DNA of 64,000 nucleotides from Tigriopus japonicus (taxonomy: Eukaryota; Arthropoda; Copepoda; Harpacticoida; Harpacticidae), in NCBI GenBank assembly GCA_010645155.1, contig JAAGOF010000070.1, positions 323,947-387,946 of the forward strand, in the 5' to 3' direction. The position numbers and the translations under genes are program-made. The notes under the pieces were generated by a model that saw only the letters and a list, made by a program, of their open reading frames with translations, had not been told where the DNA came from and did no database searches. Position 1 is the stretch's first letter; every line of letters starts with the position of its first letter. Shown in pieces: positions 36,600 through 47,100 of the stretch.

Positions 36600-39500
36600 G
36601 GTGTAATGTAAACAGATAACTCACAATTGGTTCATGGTTGAGCATATGGTATTCCATCTTTCCATCCGGTAGGGATCATACCCTGCTAGCCCGAGAGTCT
36701 GACTGAAGGAGGACTTCTAGGATAAGTTGTGCTTCGCCTCGATTTGGTTCCAGAGTTCCGCCATCCTTCTTGGTCTCCTCTCCTCCTCCTTCTTCTCCTC
36801 GTCTTCTTCTTCCACCTCTTTCCACCCATAAATCTGCTGACAATGGCGAGATGAACGAACGAGAAGGAGAAGAACGCGAAGCCAAAGAATCCTGAGAAGT
36901 GGAAGCAGAGGAAGAATTCTCGTTGCTTTCGTTTGGTTTGGCTGTGGTTTGCGTTTTTGAGCTACCAATGCTTGGATCCTCTTCTCCTTCTTCTCCAACA
37001 TTGGTTGAGTTGACGGCAGTGATGCCATAACTCACTTTAATGGCGATCTATGGTGACATCACCTCAAACCGCAAAAAATATCAAACTGGGGACTTCTTCT
37101 TTTCCTCCTCCTCGACGACAAACATCACACAACACATGACACTGTCTGATTCGCCAGCTTTATCCGTTTTATCAGACCTAACCATCGCTTTGGTACAAAA
37201 CAAACCTATTATAACAAATGGAGGAAGTCCAGCCGAAAGGCAGAAAAGCTTAAAGGTAATGATTTCAATAATATCTTGGAACCCTTTGAGTGGACCGTTA
37301 AAGGATCACGCTCCTCATTATTGTATTATTAGAACTCAGGACAGGGGGTTGTTCAGACCGGGGAAAAGGCTTCTCCTTCTTGAGAGAAAAAGGGAGCCAC
37401 TCAAATCCATGTGCTCTATATCATCATCAGGGAATGTGTCATCATATATTTCATCCAACGGGCACCGAAACCGGCCGTCCTGTCAAACTTCCCAAAGAAA
37501 ATGGCTGTCCCCGTCGTTCACTTAGTCCCCAACCAATGGTACACGAATGGTTGTGATGGTGAAGTCTTAGCAGGCTTGCTCAGAATAGCCAGCGGGCATA
37601 TCCTTCAATGCCCCCACGTGCAGATCTGCTGTGGAGGAAGAAAATGTCGAGCTAATAAAGACTTACTACACAGGATGTGGGAGTCCATTCCACGGGGGAG
37701 CAAGGGACATATGGGGATATCATATAAATGAGGAGTGAGTCGTTCGCACTTACTCACGTATCCTGATTATTTTATAATGGTTGGTGATCGTTCCTGCGTT
37801 GGTCCGTTCATTCTATGCCAGTCTAATTGATGGGCCGCTTGGCCGAAGAGCAGTAATGTAAGTTCGCAATCGCTCGACAAAGACCGAATAATAGATGAAT
37901 GGCAAGATTTACGGGCAATATCGGTTTGATTTAGGTGTCAGAGAGAGCTCGGATGTCGCTGGCTCAACGAAAACGAACTCAGAACCCATTTGTCATAGTT
38001 TCCTTCTTCATCGTCGTCGTCATCTCCTTCCTTTCATGCAATGATACCAAATACCAGTCCTTCACCTTCTCCAGCATGGTTCATAAGCTACGTTGTTTAC
38101 ATGAGTAACCATGAGCACCGGGGATGAACCAACTGTTCACGAGACTGAGAGTTGGTTTTCAAGTCGCCTCAAGTCGGAGATTTCTTCACCAGTTTCTAGT
38201 AGTTTCCCATCAGGTTGGCAGCAGAATCTGCGGATGGAGTAATTTCCACACCTATTTGGAATCAAACACTTATTGCCGGCACGACCAGACTCAACTATAG
38301 AATTCCCCAGGGGTGTGGGAACCCGACCAGACAAACCAGGCCAGCGCAGCGCAGCGCAAAATGAGCCCACACCTCTGGACTTGCTCACTTGCGTGCTTCA
38401 TCCCTTTTCTTTGGTCGTTTTCCAAGCCAATTCCTTGGCAACTGGCGACAAGGAAGCCGGCCCATGACGCGCGCGCTGGCAAAAAGGAAGCGCACTCTCT
38501 GGCTCATGACACTTATGCCAGATCACAGATTTGGAGAACTGGGGATGCTCTTGCTTCAGATGGCAATGCATATCTTTATTAAACTTATCCCTACGTGTTG
38601 AGGAACGAATCTTAGTAGAATGGATTTAGAAAGAGGCAACATTTCAAATAGAGTATGGAGCAAAAACTGGCCAACTTAAGCGAGCATGGAGCTTGTGGAA
38701 GTGGGCCATCTAGGGAAACTCCATGCATGTCATTGAGAAAAAGCGACTTCCAAAGAAAATTTATGTGTCCATCCACGAAGCGGGATCCGCGGGAGCGGCG
38801 CCGCTTCCATTTGGAGCCTGCTTGAAGGCGCTCAACCCATGGACCTCCATTCGCTTGGATCCAAAGGGAATACGAACTCTCAAGCCTTCGCTTCAAGACC
38901 ACGTAGTCGTCGTCGTTGTTCACTATTGAAGCATTTGTCCAACCACCATTGATGATGGTCCTATGATCATCATCATCATCCCAACTCCTACTACTACTGC
39001 GACTTCTGGCACAAGCACAGCCATCACCATCCTCCTCCTTCACAGCACCCTCCTCAGCAGCACCACCATCGTGATCAAAACCAAAAGCACTTCGTTCGTC
39101 CGTCCGACCATCCACCAAAGCCCGCTCTGTTGTCCAAATCAACGTGAACGGACGAAAGAACGAACGAACGAACGAACGAATGGACGGACGGCAGATAGCA
39201 CCAATTTAGGATCGAAGAGCAGAGGACTCACTCACTTACTACTGTAGTGTTCAATCCAAGTGGTTTGACTTTGGAAGATCACTCAATAATTGCCTGCTGG
39301 AGAAGGATTGTCGGTGTTTTCTAATTTCTATTCGTGATCATTCAGCTTCGAACAAAGAGCTTGTTGTTTACGTCGTCGCTCATGGTAGTGATCTAAGAAC
39401 AATTATTCCAAAATATAACATTGCCAGGTAAGAAGAGATCATGTCAAACGAATGTGCTATTTGGCTAGCCAGTGGAGCTCCGTAGAATCTGGAATGCCGG

Positions 39501-40870
39501 TGTTTATGAGCATGTTGGTTAGGTTGTGTGTTGTGTGTCCATGCCTTGTTTTTATGTCATATTGACTACATCAATATTATTGTCTCTTTGCTAATGCTTG
39601 CGAGTGTGTCTCCTCTTTTGACGGCCGTGTATACAATTTTGTTTGTCAAACTTGTTGCCATCAATCAATGTCGATGTCACATGTCAACATCAAGTTTTAT
39701 CATCAAGACAAAATTGTTGTCCATCATCCACATTTGAAAGAGGAGACAACACATACGGCACACTCTTTGTGACTACAGTCCCTCATCGATTTGGTTTTAC
39801 TTATGTGTTCAGCTCACCCTGACAATTCCATTGGGGACATTGTTTCGTTTGGAACACAGCTCACAGTTTTCGAGACGGCTCCATTATCCTGGGAGGGAGC
39901 GAATTGGAAATACTCATACCAAGCGAGGAGCGGATCCTTTTGTAGTTCGTTTCGGCGATAGGACAGTAGGGAATCCTAACAAAGGCCATTTGGACGAACC
40001 AGGTGGTTTGATAGCAAGCAAGCCGGGTGGGTCACTCAATCACTCTCATCGGCGTCCTTTCGAGAGAGGAAGAAGGCACCCACACCAACAAAAACCAGGG
40101 TTATCTCTCGTCCAAAATGACATTCCTCGAGATTGACACATGTCATATGTAGATAGATGAGGGTTGGACCAGTCCGTAATGGCAAGTTGTAGCCAGCCAA
40201 AACGCTTTTGTCGCGGAACTTGGAGCCGAGACATGCAAAGTGTGGCTCGAGAAAAAAGGTCCCCATGCTCTCATCTTTCACAAAGTGACGGAAATCAAAG
40301 CATAGCGCTCTTTAAGGTGACAGCGGTGCCATTACATCAATTAAATTCCTGGCAATTCAAAGACGATTCTGCCGACGATCCAATTGAATTTTCAAGGATA
40401 ACCACGGATTATGACGAGCAATAACCTTTCATAATAGTATTGCCGAACGAGGAAAGAGCTTCTCGGAGATTTTGATTGATAGGAGGTTGATCCCCTCGCG
40501 GGAATAACCAATGAGAACACGTCTCTACATTTCATCCAGAGGCAACAAATCAAAATCCATCCTCTCAAAAATTTGGTTCTTCACGTCGTTCTTTCGTTCG
40601 CTTGGCTGATGATATGATTGCATTGGTAGTGGTAGGGCTAGCACTTGTAGTAATACGAGTGGTTGGTTGGTTAGTTGGCTGGCTGGCTGGTTACCTGTCA
40701 ACTCCAAACCGAGTGATGACTTTTTGATTGACAGCTTGGAAGAGCACTAGCAGGCAGCACACCAAAGCAAAGCCAATCCAAAGCGACAATTGCTTCTAGG
40801 TGGATTTCTCACCAACCAATGGCATGCAAGAGCAGGATTTGAAATCACGCCTCTTTCGTTCTATCTTTCA
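36600..40870. other. Region immediately upstream of the teashirt-like gene
   Basis: No secure exon. A 68-codon ORF (38723-38929, +) has a GC-rich, codon-like stretch but no partner exon. A GAAC array lies at 39153-39191 and a GGTT/GGCT array at 40659-40692. The true 5' exon of the teashirt-like gene probably lies here or further upstream. Confidence 0.4.
39153..39191. repeat. (GAAC)n followed by GGAC units
   Basis: Tetranucleotide array of the same class as those at 1762-1789 (complement) and 5431-5465. Confidence 0.85.
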
Positions 40871-40871
40871 G

Positions 40872-43159
40872 GTACAACAGACAAACATCATCCTCTTCGT
40901 CTTCAATCACCGTGGGTACCATGGATCCACCAAGGTGAGACCTAGGCAACAGAATGCATGTAATGTTCGGGCCTTCTTTCATAACACCCACTGTCTGGTT
41001 TGCTTGCAGATCTCCTTCGCCCAGTTCGTCTGATCCTTACGAGAAGATCAAGCAGACTCAAGAATTGCTGAGCAAAATTATGATGGCCTCACTAGTTCCA
41101 AATGTATCTGGTATGTCCCCATCGATGCCGCAATCGCAATTGCTAAGTTACCAAATGGCCCAAATCCAGATGCTACAGCAAATGGCTTACATGCAGAAAT
41201 TGGCCCAAGAGCACAGCCAAAACAGTCGACCGGAAGAATCACCCCAATCCCCACTGGATTTGTCATCACAGTTTTCCATGTTCAAACCTCAAGAAAGCAA
41301 TCATCACCAAGCCGAAGATATTCTCAAAACCTTTCCCCATTTAGCCCATTTAGGCTATGGTGGCCTCCCAGGGCTTTCAGGTAGGTACAACAAACCAACT
41401 TATGTCCCAACATTGTCTTTTTTGTCTTTCTCGAGACTTGCAGGGAGAGTGGTTCCGGTTTAAAGAGTTACTTTTCCTTTCTTCAGGACTCCCCACTACA
41501 CGGGCCCATCAAGTTGCAATCCCCAAAACACCTAGCCCATCCAGTCCATCAAGAAGTCCGCCTGGACCCAATGCCAAGTTAAGCGGTTGGCAAAGTCAGT
41601 GGCTCAAGAGAAGCTCAGTGGAGGAACAAGAGGTGTTCAAGTGCTCAACTTGTCAAGGATCGTTCCCTTCTTTTCAAAGGCTAACAGATCACATGGTGCA
41701 AAGTGGCCATTTTGCCACGGAATCATCTTCCAGCTTTGCTAGCTCATCATCTCAAAGATCTGCTTCCCCCAAGAAATCAAGAGCCTCGTCCGATTTTCAA
41801 CCAAAGAGAGACATCCTCAAGGAACCGTTGCCAATGCCCAGGAAACTTGTGCGAGGCCAAGACGTCTGGCTTGGTCGAGGCGCCGAGCAAACCAAGAACA
41901 TACTCAAGTGCATGTATTGTCAAGAGAGCTTCCCATCCCTAGAAATTCTTACCTCCCATATGAAGGAGACGGGACACTATGCTAAGGTGATTTCCCAGGA
42001 TCAAATCACTTCCTGGAAGGGTCCACCTCCAAGGAACTTGGAATCCCATTCGAAAAGCTCTCCAAGGCACGAGCTGAATGAGGTCCAATCTGTCCTGACT
42101 TGCCGTGTTTGTCAAGAGCCCTTTTCTACGTTGAAAGATCTGGGCGAACACATGCTCCGAGCAAATCATCAGGATCCAGCGACATCCATGAGTCTCGCTC
42201 GATCTATGAAGAGGGACTTTGCCGACTTTCCTGGTCAACGCAGTGGATCCACTTCAAGCAATCAAGGATCTAAGCGGCAAAAGTCGTTGCCAGTGAAGAC
42301 CCTTTTGGAGCTGGAGCGATCCAAACGGGACGTGACTAGTTCTCCAGGGGGCAAGAATGGATCCACAACCCGATCACCTTTGTCTTCGCCAGGATCTCCG
42401 TCCCCAATTGGTGCCGGAGTCGACTCAGAGAGCATTTCGCGACCTTTGTCTACCAAGAGTGCTTCCTCTTCCGTGTCTACCGAATCAGCTGCACTTTCGC
42501 AAGTCAAACCCGCTTCCAAAAAGAGTTCCTTGGGCTCGCTAGAGGACCTCATTCAAGCCAAGTTCCATTCAGTCTTGAAACAAGGACAAAGCACTCCCGT
42601 GGCCAATATTTCCAAGTCGACGCCAATGGTTGAAGAGAGGGGCGTGTCCCCCCCTCGCCATGCTAAGTCTCCACCCAAGGAATCCCCAGGATCCGACCCA
42701 TTAGCGGCCCTGCAGCTTCTTTGTCAAGATTCCTCCACAAAAACTACCAAAGAACTCGCCCCACGCACCACCCAAGATTCAGGCTCAATTTTGGCTTTCT
42801 CTTGGGCTTGTAATGAGGCCTTGGCCAGAAGCGGGGATTCTCACCTGATCCAGTGTCCCTATTGCGATACCACGTTTGCTTCCAAGGGCGCTTATCGTCA
42901 CCACTTGAGCAAGGTCCACTTTACCAAAGATGACCAATTGCCGCCTTCTCGAAATCACAAGAAAACGCCCGATAGCTTGGCATCTTCCTCTCCGCAACCT
43001 CACGATGAAAGTTTGGGAGAGAAACCCAAAGAGGAAGCCAACGAAGAAGATGGCGGTGAACCTAAAGAAGGCAGTCAGAACAAGTATCAAAAGTACACCG
43101 AAATGGCGAAGCAGCTCTCGTCGCAAGCCAACACGAAGCCACTCTCATCTCCGGCATGA
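40872..43159 (+). CDS. tsh: Teashirt/Tiptop-family zinc-finger transcription factor
   Basis: Exons 40872-40934, 41010-41380 and 41487-43159 join with correct phases and clear GT..AG sites. From ATG at 40921 the protein is 685 aa. The first exon is open upstream of that ATG and begins at a strong acceptor (TTCTATCTTTCAG), so a further 5' exon is likely and the N-terminus may be longer. Three widely spaced C-x2-C-x12-H-x5-H fingers lie at about residues 181-203, 270-292 and 334-356. A fourth, C-x2-C-x12-H-x4-H, lies at 585-606. The wide spacing and the CxxCQ-F motif are diagnostic of Teashirt, and the extra C-terminal finger is typical of Tiptop/vertebrate TSHZ types. PLDLS at 86-90 is a CtBP-corepressor motif. 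A Met/Gln-rich segment (45-75) and Ser/Pro-rich linkers fill the rest. In insects these proteins are nuclear repressors that pattern the trunk, appendages and eye; the role here is inferred from the family. Confidence 0.9.
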
Positions 43160-43927
43160 TTCACTACAACCAAAGGTTGGACAAGCTCTAGAAAATGAGG
43201 CCCTTGTCTTTCCATTGGGAATATGATGATGGTGGTGGAGCAACGAGCAGTGTTGCTACCAATTGGATCAGAAGACGAGGTCGAGTTTACAACTGACCGA
43301 TCATTCACGACTAATTGATGAATTGTCTGTGAAAGCCTGATGATCCCCATCTCTCTGGGCCGCGAGAATGCGGTTGTCAGTGTATGCGCGAGCGTATGTG
43401 TGTGGTATATGTGTGTGCGGATCGCCACTTCCTCAGGATGGATGTCGGACAAGTGAGAGGTCAGGCAGGTTCTTGATGAAAATGAAGAATCATAAGCCGC
43501 TCTGATCGAGTTGGGAAGTTTTCTGGAGGTGATCAATGAGTTGGCCGACTTGGGGAGCACTCGAATGATGATGCCCACTGTTGATGGAAATGGATCACGA
43601 CCAAGGAAAGTGGAGGCGAGAAGACAAGAAATGAGGAAGAACGAACGAGGGGAGAGAAAAGGGCATTCCAATAAACTGATGAGATCATGATAAAACACAA
43701 AATAACATCGGAAAGACCCCCAGAAGATCTCGCTCTTTCGTAGTCATCCATCAAGAGGCCAATTGATGGATTTGCCTCGTCGCTCTTGCGCCTTTTTCAT
43801 CCCCTGCCTCGACTTTTGGTACAAAGATCAGTGGGTCATCACTCAGTTCAAACGCAGAGAACGGAGAACTTGCAGGAGTCTCGATCAAGTTAAACCAAAA
43901 TCAAAGAGAATTATTATCATATACATA

Positions 43928-43933
43928 AATAAA
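43928..43933 (+). terminator. Candidate polyadenylation signal of the teashirt-like gene
   Basis: AATAAA lies about 770 nt after the stop; another is at 44021-44026. Both lie close to the opposite-strand signal at 43968-43977, so the two 3' UTRs may overlap. Confidence 0.4.
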
Positions 43934-43967
43934 AACAGAGTTCAAAATTTGAAGGAAAAATATCTTG

Positions 43968-43977
43968 TTTATTTATT
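43968..43977 (-). terminator. Candidate polyadenylation signal(s) of the 1788-aa repeat-protein gene
   Basis: Two overlapping TTTATT words on the plus strand read AATAAA on the minus strand, about 150 nt beyond the stop at 44123. Confidence 0.45.
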
Positions 43978-44122
43978 CACCTTTTTGTCTCTTCATTGGG
44001 ACACGTGTTGAAGCGAGGGAAATAAAGAAAGACTGGACGAAAAACTTGATCCTAGTGTATTTACAGCTCGGAGGTAAACCCAGAAAATTGACAAAACGCC
44101 ACAATTAACATTACTAGTAGTT

Positions 44123-47100
44123 TTAAAGCCCGAGAAATTCAATGGGTTCTTGAAGGAGGCGACATTCGTCACATATGTCGGAGTGTTCTCCTGCGAGATA
44201 ACGACAACTGGGAGTCCGGATAGTGCCCTGGAACTCCCGGTTGTGCTCAGATCCTGAACTGGTGCGAACCATCATGCTCCCTTTGAAGTTCTCATCCACT
44301 TCAATGTGTCGGAAGAACTTGCGAATAGTGGGTTGGAGCACTTCATGGTTAGCCTTGAGGTAACGAGCATGATGGGTCAACTCGGGATCTGGATAGCCCA
44401 CGCACAAACGGAAGGACGCCACCCACTCGAGCAAGGGTGCAATCTGTTTGTTTTTCTCAAAGTCGGGCAAGGATTTGGCAATGGGAACGCCATTGAGACT
44501 GATGGTCACCTTGAGGTCGTGAGAAATATGGACACGATGTTCCACAATTGAACTAGCTTGCTTCAGACCCGAGAACTGATGGGGAAGACTGGTGTTGTAG
44601 CTCTGCAGTTGGGGGCACACGAAGGTGCACCCAGCATCGGGGGAGGTGCCCTCCAATTTCCACACACTCTTGTGATGAGACTTGCCATCAGTTGAGAGTG
44701 AGGTGGTTCGCTTTCGCAGAGCTTTGCTTGTAGGCAGGGAAGTTGAACTCTTGGACGACAAGTTTTGGAACTCTTCGCCATCATTTTCTCCCAAAACGGA
44801 ACGGTTAATGACCAGATCCTTGAGACGGGAGCATTCTTTGCAAGTGTCGCTCACACGGCTTTGAGCCAGAACTCGACAATGACGCGAACGAACCGTTCCA
44901 GCGTACGTACGACCATTCTGACTTGAGCCAATGAAGGTCTTGTCCACGAACATGTCGGGCTTCCTCGGGTCTTTGGCCACGGTTTCAACCATTTCGGGGG
45001 CGAAGGAGCCGAAGCAAGGACGCAAGGTGAGAATCTGATAGAGAAGGTTCAGGACGCCTTTTTGAACACAATCATCGACATGTTTTTGAATGATCTTGGG
45101 CGAGACGCTTAGATGATTTATCAGTAGGTGAGGGACAACCGAAGGTTTCAAGGTGAGCTCATAGCGCAAAATGGCGGACACGTCAGGATGAATGAAAGAC
45201 ATTTTACGAGAGGCCCCATTGCCTGGTTCTACGACAAAGCGCATCACGGCCTCGTCGCATTGGACCACGTGCCAATCGCCGATCATGTGATTGGTCAAAT
45301 TGGCACGAGTGCTCTCTTTCAGAGTAAAATAATCCCGAGCTGACAGAGGCTCAGTTTGAGCCTCACCAACACCTTGATCTGACATTTCAGAATTGGAGCT
45401 AGGGGACCGTGTTCCCAAAGCTCTAGGACCACTGGAAGTTCCTGCTCCAATTCCCGAATGCTGCAGCAATCTATTGATGTACTCTTCTTCTCCCGGTTCC
45501 AAATCTTCGGCCAAGATCCCACCGGAATCTGAAAGTCGACGCCGTTTGGATGCGGTACCTTCATTGGAATGCGAACTGGAACCACTGCTCAACCGCGGAC
45601 GTTTGATCAGAGCGGCCATTTCTTCGTCCTCTTCCTCAGTTTCTTCGGCTTCCGTGACCAGATCTACGATTTCCACAAAGTCTTCACCTCGATTCTCGAT
45701 GGACTTGGCATTTTCCAAGAAGTGGATGAATTTGGCGAGTAGCGTTTGAATGAGATCTTTCTTGAACTCGGTCATCTTAATATGCACCCGCAGTTTTGGC
45801 GATTCCATGCCAATGGCTTCTAGTAGGTTCTTCCAAATCAGTTTGTTGTAATCACCAGCTCGTGAGATGTCGCCATCCAAGTTCATCAATACCAAAAGAC
45901 CGTCAATCGAGATGTAAGCAAAGCTGTCTCCGCCATCATTGAGGAAGCAATCACTGCCTTGAAGACCCCGGTCGTTCAGAGGTGTCACAGGATCCTCAAA
46001 GATGTCATATTCTCCATGGCAAGACGTGCCTTCAGCTTTGTCATAAAGGCCTGCAAAGCCATAGCTAATATGCCGGGATAGATAGATTCGATTTCCGCAA
46101 ATTTTAAATGGGATCGCGTGGTTGCAAGTCATTAGGGTGAGCTTGTGGACAGCGGGCAGATCGGCTTCGGATTTGGTGCTATTGAACGTAAGTGCGTGAG
46201 CAGCCCCGGATTGAAATGTCGTCAAAAGAGCCTCCATGAACTTCTCCTTGTTTTCGAGGCAAACAATCATGGGATCTTGAGTGTCCAAAATGGTCAATAA
46301 GGCTTGGACAGAGATGAATGCGAAGCGCTCTCGTTTTCCACCCAGGTAACATTGAGTCAGATCGAACCCATTTCGCCCCAAGATGTCATTGATGGGGGTG
46401 TATCCTCGTGAGCAAGTCATGATAGCCTTCTCCAATCCAATATTGTCAAAACAGGCCCGTCGTTGGAGATAGAGTACTTTGTCTTTGATTTTGTATCGAA
46501 TGGGTTTGAAACCGGAGCCGATCTTGATCATCTTCTCCGAGGTCGAATCATTGGGGCTTTCTTCGCCCAATTTTTGCAACGAATGAAGGTCAGGCACGCA
46601 GTTTTGTTCTTGCACGGCCTCGAGGATTTCAGTCTTTAGTAGATTGACTTTGGCTTTGTCTTTGAAGGGTCCGAACTCTGTCTCAAACAAACAGAAAAGG
46701 GCGTGCAGCGAGATGTTGCAGTATTTGGATTTGCCTTGTCGAGCAAAAGAGCTCTCCAGATTGAGACCTCGCTGGCTCAATAGCTTACAGATGATAAAGT
46801 AAGCCTTGGAGGGGTTGTGGTCCAAATACTTAGGACTGAATCCAATCAGTCTCATGATTTGCAGGGTATTCAAATACACGTGGCCCTTGATCAGACGGAA
46901 AGCCACACTCTCAAAGGACTTCAGAGTGAGTTTACGATTGTCCCTCAGGCTGGCTTTGTCTTGTTCCAATTCATCGAGTCGCTCGAGGAACTGCCTCGAA
47001 TGACCGGAGAAATTGCCCAAGAAAAACGTATTCTCCACGAGAACCTTCAAGGCCGAAATCGAAACAAAAGCTCGTCGACGGCCTTCGTACAAAAAGGCAT

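Noticed and set aside
38612..39142. 176-codon minus-strand ORF
   Set aside because: Largely ACD/GAT microsatellite translation at its start; the remainder has no family resemblance.
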